In this document: positions 1-5,167 of the stretch, piece after piece
How positions within the stretch are numbered: the first letter of the stretch is position 1
How the letters are laid out: each line of letters begins with the position of its first letter
Notes under the pieces: generated by a model
Database searches by the model: none
Told to the model about the DNA's origin: nothing
Seen by the model: only the letters and a program-made list of their open reading frames with translations
Position numbers and translations under genes: made by a program
Assembly (NCBI GenBank): GCA_900551015.1
Contig: URUI01000045.1
Span: 1 to 16,923 of the forward strand
Direction: 5' to 3'
Origin: an uncultured Collinsella sp.
GTDB lineage: Bacteria; Actinomycetota; Coriobacteriia; Coriobacteriales; Coriobacteriaceae
DNA: 16,923 nucleotides

Positions 1-1
1 T

Positions 2-85
2 CACGCGGCGGGCTTCATTCTGCTGATGGGGCTGATGGTGCTGCTGACGTACAAGGACATCATGCGTTTCTTTGTGAAGGGATAG
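2..85 (+). CDS. rseP: RIP metalloprotease RseP (site-2 protease, M50), C-terminal 27 codons
   Basis: This is the 3' end of a gene that enters from the left edge. Frame 2 reads HAAGFILLMGLMVLLTYKDI and then a short basic-aromatic tail before TAG. It is a hydrophobic helix followed by a conserved T-x-x-D-I-x-R-F end, which matches the last transmembrane segment of RseP/RasP-type intramembrane zinc proteases. These cleave membrane-bound anti-sigma factors and leftover signal peptides in the cytoplasmic membrane. The HExxH and LDG motifs lie outside the window. Context supports the call: an ispG-like start follows 60 bp downstream, and dxr-rseP-ispG is a common order in Actinomycetota. Another polytopic membrane protein cannot be excluded from 27 residues. 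Confidence 0.7.
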   Translation, partial: HAAGFILLMGLMVLLTYKDIMRFFVKG

Positions 86-739
86 CCGCTGGCGGCCGTC
101 TCTCCCGTTGAAAAGCGCGGTCATCAAGCATAGGGGAGAAAGAACATGAGCAAGAAAACACGGCAGGTTCAGGTCGGCAGCGTCCGCATCGGCAGCCTGC
201 GGCGCGGCGATATTGCCGGTACCGCCCTCGACCACAGAAAAGCCTGCTGCGTGCGGATCGACCGCATCGGCGCCAATCGTGGGGTGCTCGAGCTGCAGAA
301 ACGAGGGCATGGCGCTGCCCTGGTCGGCAACCGGAGTCTCGCCGGGCACAAAGGTCGAGGCCGCCTCGGCGGCCTCCTCTTCCTCGGCATCAATATCGGC
401 ATCGGCGACGGCGTCTTTCATCGCTTTGACAGCATCCATCATGGAGTCCATGACGGCATCGAGCTCTTCTTCCGAAGACACCTCGATGGGGCCCGCTGCC
501 TGTACCGCGGGCTTCGCATCGGGCTCGCCGCCACCCGGTTCCGACTGATCGCCTTCGCCTTGCTCGACAGTATCATCTGCGTCTGTGGCCTTATCTGCGG
601 TGGCGTGTACATCTTCGTCGGATGCATCGGCTGATACATTCGCGGGTGCGTCGGCGCAGGTAGGAGTGTCGCAGCCGTCGATGGCGTCTGCGGAATGATC
701 AATATGCTGCTGAGTCTGGGGGTCCAGCTCGTCTGTCAT
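2..739 (-). CDS. Acidic Ala/Asp/Glu-rich hypothetical protein, 3' end lost at a junction
   Basis: A minus-strand frame is open from about 740 to the left edge. Two ATGs are possible (745 and 739). GAGGAG lies only 3 bases from the first but 9 from the second, so 739 (MTDELDPQTQ) is preferred. The first roughly 180 residues look like one protein: an Asp/Ala/Glu-rich, probably disordered N-terminus; an acidic helical stretch with regular Met residues (DAVMDSMMDAVKAMKDAV, about residue 90); and a less acidic part containing PSFLQLEHPTIGADAV. No membrane segment or known domain is recognised. Below about 193 the frame only reads antisense through the ispG stub and the rseP end, so that tail (LPCFLAHVLS onward) is probably not native. 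The true C-terminus is not in the window. Confidence 0.5.
   Translation of the reverse strand, partial: MTDELDPQTQQHIDHSADAIDGCDTPTCADAPANVSADASDEDVHATADKATDADDTVEQGEGDQSEPGGGEPDAKPAVQAAGPIEVSSEEELDAVMDSMMDAVKAMKDAVADADIDAEEEEAAEAASTFVPGETPVADQGSAMPSFLQLEHPTIGADAVDPHAAGFSVVEGGTGNIAAPQAADADAADLNLPCFLAHVLSPLCLMTALFNGRDGRQRLSLHKETHDVLVRQQHHQPHQQNEARRV
146..193 (+). pseudogene. ispG: ispG N-terminal stub, interrupted near codon 16
   Basis: An ATG at 146 follows a purine-rich ribosome site (GGGGAGAAAG). It opens with MSKKTRQVQVGSVRIG, which fits the start of IspG/GcpE, the 4Fe-4S (E)-4-hydroxy-3-methylbut-2-enyl-diphosphate synthase of the MEP isoprenoid pathway. Family members begin with a basic K/R-T-R-x-V-x-V-G-x-V-x-I-G stretch and then G-x-x-P-V-x-V-Q-S-M-T. 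Here the sequence departs exactly after VRIG, and the frame continues to 634 as a low-quality reading of the opposite-strand gene. The position behind rseP is the expected one for ispG. Because IspG is usually essential where the MEP pathway is used, the break suggests a rearrangement with another copy elsewhere, or an assembly join. The breakpoint is approximate (about 188-196). Confidence 0.55.
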
Positions 740-1034
740 AGGCATGTGCTCCTCATCGTTGTTCGTCACCCTATGATAAAGTCTCGCGCCGACATCCCAC
801 GCGCCGCAGCAAAGTTTCAAAACGTGTTCGATGGCTCGATCTGATAACAATAACTCGGCCGCTTTATCCAGTTTGTACTTGACAATCCCTTCGCCGAACG
901 ACGTGGTGCCGTTCGCCTACCGCGGTCTTTTATTTTCGCTTGAACACGCTAAAGTTGCATCTCAGCTTTTGGCGCGTGAAGTTGGATACGCGCAGTCGGC
1001 GGGCGTGCCCGTCGTGATTTGAAAGGACTTTCTT

Positions 1035-1835
1035 ATGGGACTTTTCACTGGCAAGACCGTGATTATCACCGGCGGCGGCAAGGCCACGCTTAAGGACGGC
1101 TCCGCTGGCTCCATCGGCTACGGCATCGATATCGCTTTTGCCAAGGAGGGCGCAAACCTCGTCATTACCGGCCGCAACGTCGCCAAGCTCGAGGCTGCCA
1201 AGGAGTCTCTCGAGGCTGAGTACGGCGTTAAGGTTCTGCCTGTTCAGGCCGATGTCTCGGCTGGCCAGGACAACGAGGCCGTCGTTCAGAACGTCATCGA
1301 CAAGGCCATTGAGGAGTTCGGCCGCATCGACGCCGTCGTCAACAATGCTCAGGCCAGCGCTTCGGGCGTGACCATTGCCGATCACACCATGGACCAGTTC
1401 AACCTGGCTATTTACTCCGGTCTGTATGCCACCTATCTGTACATGCAGAAGGCCTATCCGCACCTGAAGGAGACCAAGGGTTCCGTGGTCAACTTTGCTT
1501 CGGGCGCCGGCCTGTTTGGCAACTATGGCCAGTGCAGCTATGCCGCCGCCAAGGAAGGCATCCGCGGCCTGACCCGCGTCGCCGCCAACGAGTGGGGTCC
1601 CGACGGCATCAACGTGAATATCGTATGCCCGCTTGCTTGGACTGCTGCGCTCGAGAACTTCCAGGATGCCTATCCCGAGGCGTTCAAGGCCAACGTCCAC
1701 ATGCCGCCGGCGGGCCACTACGGCGACGTCGAGAAGGAAATCGGCCGCGTGGTCGTTCAGCTCTGCGGTCCCGACTTTAAATACATGAACGGCGAGACGG
1801 TCACCCTCGAGGGTGGCATGGGCCAGCGGCCGTAG
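1035..1835 (+). CDS. SDR oxidoreductase, probable bile-acid 12-alpha-hydroxysteroid dehydrogenase
   Basis: This is a classical short-chain dehydrogenase of 266 residues. The start follows GAAAGGAC at a suitable distance. The nucleotide-binding start is TGGGK (12-16), with eight extra residues before SIGYG (26-30). Catalytic Ser156, Tyr169 and Lys173 have the canonical S-x12-Y-x3-K spacing. Arg47 in VITGRN after the second strand favours NADP(H). NNAQ (103-106) replaces the usual NNAG. From memory, the sequence tracks the characterised clostridial 12-alpha-HSDHs closely along its length, notably in NNAQASASG, YSGLYAT, NFASGAGLFGN, CSYAAAKEGIRGL, VCPLA and the C-terminus TLEGGMGQRP. Such enzymes reversibly oxidise the 12-alpha-hydroxyl of cholate or deoxycholate in the cytoplasm. 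It stands alone, with a hairpin just downstream, so it is probably monocistronic. Exact substrate is inferred; a related steroid or other SDR role remains possible. Confidence 0.8.
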   Translation: MGLFTGKTVIITGGGKATLKDGSAGSIGYGIDIAFAKEGANLVITGRNVAKLEAAKESLEAEYGVKVLPVQADVSAGQDNEAVVQNVIDKAIEEFGRIDAVVNNAQASASGVTIADHTMDQFNLAIYSGLYATYLYMQKAYPHLKETKGSVVNFASGAGLFGNYGQCSYAAAKEGIRGLTRVAANEWGPDGINVNIVCPLAWTAALENFQDAYPEAFKANVHMPPAGHYGDVEKEIGRVVVQLCGPDFKYMNGETVTLEGGMGQRP

Positions 1836-1837
1836 GG

Positions 1838-1863
1838 TTACGCGGTTTTACCAAACCGCGTAA
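1838..1863 (+). terminator. Hairpin directly after the HSDH stop codon
   Basis: TTACGCGGTTT and AAACCGCGTAA form a perfect 11-bp stem with a four-base loop (TACC), beginning two bases after the stop codon. There is no T tract behind it, so it may protect the 3' end or work with the second hairpin at 1907-1948 rather than terminate alone. Confidence 0.55.
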
Positions 1864-1906
1864 CGGCTCGACGCTGCGCGGTCGCCAGAGCGACAACTTG
1901 TCATTC

Positions 1907-1948
1907 AAAGAGGACGGCATGACCAGAAGGTCTATGCCGCCCTCTTTT
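1907..1948. terminator. Long hairpin, probable terminator after the HSDH gene
   Basis: AAAGAGG-A-CGGCAT pairs with ATGCCG-C-CCTCTTT (one mismatch). The inner stem GACC/GGTC closes an AGAA loop with one bulged T. The right arm runs into TTTT and the left arm starts with AAA, so it could stop transcription in both directions. No gene is seen on the minus strand immediately to the right that would need it. Confidence 0.6.
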
Positions 1949-1994
1949 CATGCCAATTTGTTCGCCCTGGCGACCGCTCGCTGACATTTCCAAG

Positions 1995-2023
1995 ACATCG
2001 GCGTTGCCAAAACATCGGCGTTG
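1995..2023 (+). repeat. Two 12-bp direct repeats, 17-bp period
   Basis: ACATCGGCGTTG occurs at 1995-2006 and again at 2012-2023. Nearby, GCGGTCGCCAG (1878-1888) is inverted as CTGGCGACCGC (1967-1977). No function is known; these may be remnants of a repeated intergenic element. Confidence 0.5.
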
Positions 2024-2044
2024 GCGTGGCTGGTAAATAGCTCC

Positions 2045-2071
2045 ACTCATTGGGGACGTACTTAAATGAGT
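2045..2071. repeat. Short hairpin with a GGGGACGT loop
   Basis: ACTCATT (2045-2051) pairs with AATGAGT (2065-2071). The loop contains GGGGACGTACTTA. Read on the minus strand it has the plan stem, a spacer ending in GTCCCC, complementary stem. The hairpins at 8863-8899 and 16158-16198 share that plan with different arms. Confidence 0.45.
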
Positions 2072-2079
2072 ACCCGCCG

Positions 2080-2149
2080 CATGAGAGTGGATAATCTCCC
2101 GTTTTTGGTTTGTGTTTCGGGCCAAAGTGGGAGATTATCCACTCTCGTG
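2080..2149. repeat. 18-bp perfect inverted repeat upstream of tgt
   Basis: GAGAGTGGATAATCTCCC (2083-2100) is exactly inverted at 2129-2146. Pairing extends outward through a T-G wobble to C/A and inward through wobbles to TTT/AAA and GG/CC (2103-2108 with 2122-2126), so the transcribed form would be one hairpin of about 25 bp. There is no T tract. It lies about 130 bp before the tgt start codon and upstream of the TATAAT box at 2234. Possible roles are a bidirectional transcription barrier, a protein site or a mobile-repeat remnant. Confidence 0.65.
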
Positions 2150-2233
2150 AGGTAAGCGTCCGAAAATCCACGCCCGTTTGCTGTCCCCTTTGCACCAGTT
2201 TCTGTCGAGTCGGTGCTTCTTGCGGGTTGCCCG

Positions 2234-2239
2234 TATAAT
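2234..2239 (+). promoter_or_regulatory. Candidate -10 box for tgt
   Basis: A perfect TATAAT lies 38 bp before the tgt start codon. No convincing TTGACA is found 16-18 bp upstream, so the -35 element is weak or activator-dependent. The tgt ribosome site AAGGAG follows at 2261-2266. Confidence 0.5.
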
Positions 2240-2276
2240 GGTTTGCGTATGAACCGCAACCAAGGAGTTCCAGTTT

Positions 2277-3416
2277 ATGGACCAGAACCTTTTTAAATTC
2301 GACCTGATCGCCGAGGACCCGACGACGCACGCGCGCGCCGGCGTGCTGCATACCCCGCACGGCGACATCGAGACGCCGATCTTTATGCCCGTGGGCACCA
2401 AGGCAAACGTCAAGGGCATTCCTACCGAGACTGTCAAGAAGCTCGGCGCCCAGATCGTGCTCGCCAATACCTATCATCTGTCCATGCGTCCCGGCGAGGA
2501 TACCATCGCCGAGCTGGGCGGCCTGCACAAGTTCATGAACTGGCACGGCCCCATCCTCACCGACTCGGGCGGTTTCCAGGTCTTCAGCCACAACGATGCC
2601 GTCAAGCTCACCGATGAGGGCGTGCGCTTTATCGTCAACGATTACGACGGCCGCCACGTGTTTTGGACGCCCGAGGACAACATGGAAATCGCCATGAAAC
2701 TCGGCTCCGATATCTGCATGCAGCTCGACCAGTGCCCGGGCTATCCCGCCACGCGCGCCTACGTTGAGCGCGCCGTTGAGCTGTCGAGCATGTGGGCCGA
2801 GCGCTGCTATAAGGCGCATACCCGCGATGACCAGGCGCTCTTTGGCATCGTTCAGGGCGGCATGCACCTGGATCTGCGCCTGCGTTCGCTGCGCCATCTG
2901 GAGGAGTGCGGTGATTTTCCGGGTTATGGTATCGGTGGCTATTCGGTGGGCGAGGATCACGAGACCATGTTCGAGACCCTGGCGCCGCTCGTGAGCGAGT
3001 ACATGCCCAAGCATAAGCCGCGCTACCTGATGGGTGTCGGCAACCCGACCACGCTCGTGCGCGGCGTTGGCGTGGGCATCGACATGTTTGACTGCGTGCT
3101 GCCGACGCGCACCGGCCGTATGGGCACGGCATTCTCCAGCGAGGGTCGCCTCAACTTCCGCAACGCTCGCTTTGCACACGACGACGGTCCCATCGATCCC
3201 ACCTGCACCTGCCCGGTGTGCACGGGCGGTTACAGCCGCGCTCTCATTCGCCACATGGTCACGCAGAAGGAGATGCTCGGCGGCATTCTGCTTTCGATGC
3301 ACAACATCTACTACCTGCTCAACCTTATGCAGCGTGCCCGTCAGGCCATTATCGAGGGCCGCTACGGTGCGTTTGTGAGCGACTGGATGAACAGCCCTGC
3401 GGCGGTGGATTACTAA
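2277..3416 (+). CDS. tgt: tRNA-guanine(34) transglycosylase (queuine tRNA-ribosyltransferase)
   Basis: This cytoplasmic enzyme exchanges G34 for a 7-deazaguanine base (preQ1 in bacteria) in tRNAs with GUN anticodons, a step in queuosine synthesis. Its 379 residues match the usual length. The start follows AAGGAG by ten bases. Visible motifs are HGDIETPIFMPVGT (28-41), DSGGFQVFS (96-104, with the substrate-binding Asp96), FGIVQGG (189-195), MGVGNP (252-257), GIDMFDCVLPTR (267-278, with the family nucleophile Asp in MFDC), and a zinc site of Cys310, Cys312, Cys315 and His342. All key residues are present. No other queuosine gene lies nearby, and a strong terminator-like hairpin follows, so it is probably transcribed alone. 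Confidence 0.95.
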   Translation: MDQNLFKFDLIAEDPTTHARAGVLHTPHGDIETPIFMPVGTKANVKGIPTETVKKLGAQIVLANTYHLSMRPGEDTIAELGGLHKFMNWHGPILTDSGGFQVFSHNDAVKLTDEGVRFIVNDYDGRHVFWTPEDNMEIAMKLGSDICMQLDQCPGYPATRAYVERAVELSSMWAERCYKAHTRDDQALFGIVQGGMHLDLRLRSLRHLEECGDFPGYGIGGYSVGEDHETMFETLAPLVSEYMPKHKPRYLMGVGNPTTLVRGVGVGIDMFDCVLPTRTGRMGTAFSSEGRLNFRNARFAHDDGPIDPTCTCPVCTGGYSRALIRHMVTQKEMLGGILLSMHNIYYLLNLMQRARQAIIEGRYGAFVSDWMNSPAAVDY

Positions 3417-3551
3417 GAGCTGCGGGCGCGCTTGCGGGCTGTTTGCGGCCGGCGCCGGGCATGGCATTCGCTGGCATCGGTTGTGCGACCGCTGACCGAT
3501 GGCTTGCGAGCGCTTGATGCATCGTGGGTACCATACCGAATGGTTGATGTT

Positions 3552-3596
3552 CGGGCGGGTGTTTGACGCATGGCGTCGACCCCGCCCGTTTCTATT
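3552..3596 (+). terminator. Hairpin with T-rich tail after tgt
   Basis: CGGGCGGG (3552-3559) pairs with CCCGCCCG (3581-3588). The interior carries a second stem GACGC-ATG-GCGTC, and TTTCTATTTT follows. It ends only 18 bp before the next start codon, so it may terminate tgt transcripts or act as an attenuator in the leader of the LOG gene. Confidence 0.65.
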
Positions 3597-3613
3597 TTCG
3601 ATAGGAGTATCCC

Positions 3614-4372
3614 GTGACTAAGAATGAGAACGTCGAGGGCGAGCCTGCCTACGACGAGACGTACCGCCGCGGCCCCGTGGTCATGCGCGGCCCCATGATT
3701 CCTAAGGACAACACCTACGCCAACCTGCTGGCGCCCGAGGACTCGACCGACTGGTTGCATGCCGACCCCTGGCGCGTGCTGCGCATTCAGGCCGAGTTTG
3801 TCGATGGCTTTGGCGCGCTTGCCGAGCTTGGTCCTGCGGTGACCATCTTCGGCAGTGCCCGCACGCCCAAGACCGATCCGCTCTACAAGGCGTCGCGTAC
3901 GGTCGGTCGTAAAATCGCCCAGCGCGGCGTGGCGGTTATCACCGGCGGTGGTCCCGGCGTCATGGAGGCGGCCAACAGGGGAGCGGCGAGCGCGAACGGC
4001 AAGTCGGTCGGCTTGGGTATCGAGCTTCCGCACGAGCACGGGCTCAACAAATACGTGAACCTCGGTATGGACTTCCGTTACTTCTTTGTGCGCAAGACCA
4101 TGTTCGTCAAATACAGCTCGGGCGCCATCGTGTTTCCCGGTGGTTTTGGCACGCTCGACGAGATGTTCGAGGTGCTCACGCTGGTGCAGACGCACAAGGT
4201 TAAGCGCATGCCACTCGTGCTGGTGGGCACCGAGTACTGGCAGGGCCTGTTCGACTGGCTCAACGGCCCGGTGATGGACGCCGGTATGATCAGCCCGCTC
4301 GATCCGGAGCTGGTGCACATTACCGACGACCTCAACGAGGCCGTCGACATCGTCCTGAGCGGGCTGATATAG
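3614..4372 (+). CDS. LOG-family (TIGR00730-type) phosphoribohydrolase
   Basis: The 252-residue protein starts with GTG seven bases after AGGAG. Two signature blocks are intact: GGGPGVMEAANRGA (111-124) and PGGFGTLDEMFE (175-186), the Rossmann-like nucleotide-binding and catalytic motifs of the LOG family. FFVRKTMFV (157-165) supplies the conserved Arg/Lys. Characterised LOG proteins hydrolyse cytokinin riboside 5'-monophosphates or other nucleoside monophosphates to base and ribose 5-phosphate. Older annotation as lysine decarboxylase is incorrect for this family. About 70 residues precede the core (ITIFGSAR-like strand near 76-84), an N-terminal extension seen in some bacterial members. The physiological substrate here is unknown. 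It lies at the border of the lower-GC accessory segment. Confidence 0.88.
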   Translation: MTKNENVEGEPAYDETYRRGPVVMRGPMIPKDNTYANLLAPEDSTDWLHADPWRVLRIQAEFVDGFGALAELGPAVTIFGSARTPKTDPLYKASRTVGRKIAQRGVAVITGGGPGVMEAANRGAASANGKSVGLGIELPHEHGLNKYVNLGMDFRYFFVRKTMFVKYSSGAIVFPGGFGTLDEMFEVLTLVQTHKVKRMPLVLVGTEYWQGLFDWLNGPVMDAGMISPLDPELVHITDDLNEAVDIVLSGLI

Positions 4373-4449
4373 GGCGGGCGTGCCTGCCGTTATAGTTATT
4401 TGAATGGCAGTCTGATGCTAAGTAACACCAAGCTGCTATTTAAATTGGG

Positions 4450-4455
4450 TATACT
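4450..4455 (+). promoter_or_regulatory. Candidate -10 box of the toxin-antitoxin operon
   Basis: TATACT lies 31 bp upstream of the antitoxin start and next to an AT-rich palindrome, ATTTAAAT (4438-4445). RelB/DinJ-type antitoxins bind palindromes overlapping their own promoter, so this AT-rich stretch is the likely operator. The -35 box is not clear. Confidence 0.4.
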
Positions 4456-4485
4456 GATGCAAAAGACGAGGCTAGGAGGTCGCGA

Positions 4486-4785
4486 ATGTCTACTGCAACG
4501 GTTAAGCCAACGACGGTTCGCATCGAAGAGGGGCTCAAGGAACAGGCGACTGAGTTTTTGGATTCGGTTGGTCTGAGTCTCAATTCGTATCTCAATCTTG
4601 CTGTTCGGCAGCTTGTAAATCAGCGGAAGATTCCGTTTGAAATTGTGGGTCGATCCGAAGTTCCCAACGAGGTGACGAGGCGCGCCATGGTGATCGCCGA
4701 GGCCCACGAGCTGGGGATTCTGCCAGACGACAGCCCGGCGTTCGATAACGTGAATAATCTGATGTCGTTCCTTGATGAGGACTAG
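4486..4785 (+). CDS. RelB/DinJ-family antitoxin
   Basis: A 99-residue protein preceded by a strong TAGGAGGT ribosome site. Residues 8-50 have the ribbon-helix-helix pattern of RelB/DinJ proteins: TTVRIEEGLKEQATEFLDSV, then GLSLNSYLNLAVRQLV, then KIPFEI. The C-terminal half is acidic (DDSPAF, SFLDED) and probably wraps the toxin. It should neutralise the downstream toxin and repress the shared promoter as a DNA-bound dimer or complex. The toxin gene begins two bases after the stop codon, the normal antitoxin-first arrangement. Codon use is less GC-biased than in the flanking core genes. Confidence 0.85.
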   Translation: MSTATVKPTTVRIEEGLKEQATEFLDSVGLSLNSYLNLAVRQLVNQRKIPFEIVGRSEVPNEVTRRAMVIAEAHELGILPDDSPAFDNVNNLMSFLDED

Positions 4786-4787
4786 CG

Positions 4788-5096
4788 ATGTTTGAGATTA
4801 AGGTCGAGGCTCAGTTTAAGGCGGATTACAAGCGGACGATGCGCATTCATCCGCAGCTAAAATCTGAGTTTAAGGCGGCGGTCGCAGAGCTGGCGGCTCA
4901 CGGCTCGCTTCCTGCGGAATATGGCGCCCACGAGCTCTCAAACCCAGGCGGCAATTACAACGGCCACATCGACTTTCATCTATCCGATGGCTTGGTCGAT
5001 GTGGTCATTCTCTATCTGCCGCATAAGACTAATCCGGTGATCCGGCTGGTGAGAATGGGCTCGCATGAGGAGTTATTTCAGGGTCCGCAGGGCTGA
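4788..5096 (+). CDS. YafQ-type mRNA-interferase toxin (RelE superfamily)
   Basis: A 102-residue basic protein with a RelE/YafQ fold pattern: an N-terminal strand (FEIKVEAQFKADYKR), helices to about residue 38, then LPAEYGAHEL, YNGHIDFHLSD, VVILYLP and VIRLVRMGSHEELF. Residues corresponding to the E. coli YafQ active site appear as His48, Asp62/His64, Asp67, His93 and Phe97. The Trp of E. coli YafQ is not conserved. Such toxins enter the ribosomal A site and cut mRNA. Translation is probably coupled to the antitoxin, two bases upstream. The gene ends convergent to the primase-helicase gene, with a hairpin in the 64-bp gap. Confidence 0.85.
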   Translation: MFEIKVEAQFKADYKRTMRIHPQLKSEFKAAVAELAAHGSLPAEYGAHELSNPGGNYNGHIDFHLSDGLVDVVILYLPHKTNPVIRLVRMGSHEELFQGPQG

Positions 5097-5118
5097 TTGC
5101 TCGCTTATGATTCGCGGG

Positions 5119-5167
5119 GGAATAGGGATTGATTCGCGGCCGATTGGACAAAAACGGTCCCTATTCC
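5119..5167. repeat. Intergenic hairpin between convergent genes (family 1)
   Basis: GGAATAGGGA (5119-5128) pairs perfectly with TCCCTATTCC (5158-5167) across 29 bases. The TAG stop codon of the minus-strand primase-helicase gene lies inside the right arm. Read on the minus strand, the arm is followed by CCGTTTTTG and later GGCCGCGAA, shared with the hairpin at 8651-8714. It may act as a bidirectional terminator between two genes that run into each other. Confidence 0.6.

Noticed and set aside
194..634. Plus-strand frame continuing from the ispG-like start to a stop at 634
   Set aside because: Beyond codon 16 it has no IspG similarity, is rich in Arg, Gly and Leu from antisense reading, and opposes a frame with the stronger coding character.
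831..1022. 63-codon frame ending 13 bp before the HSDH start
   Set aside because: No ribosome site, no recognisable domain and no support beyond being open; more likely promoter and leader sequence.
1035..1835. 7-beta-HSDH, the better-known Collinsella bile-acid enzyme
   Set aside because: From memory, the Collinsella 7-beta-HSDH starts and ends quite differently; this protein follows the 12-alpha-HSDH pattern.
1932..3467. 511-codon minus-strand frame
   Set aside because: It is the antisense shadow of tgt, whose motifs are complete on the plus strand; such shadows are common in GC-rich genes.
3413..4318. 301-codon minus-strand frame
   Set aside because: Antisense to the LOG-family gene, His/Arg-rich composition, no domain.
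3614..4372. Lysine decarboxylase annotation
   Set aside because: The PGGxGTxxE motif and the length place it in the LOG phosphoribohydrolase family, not among PLP-dependent decarboxylases.
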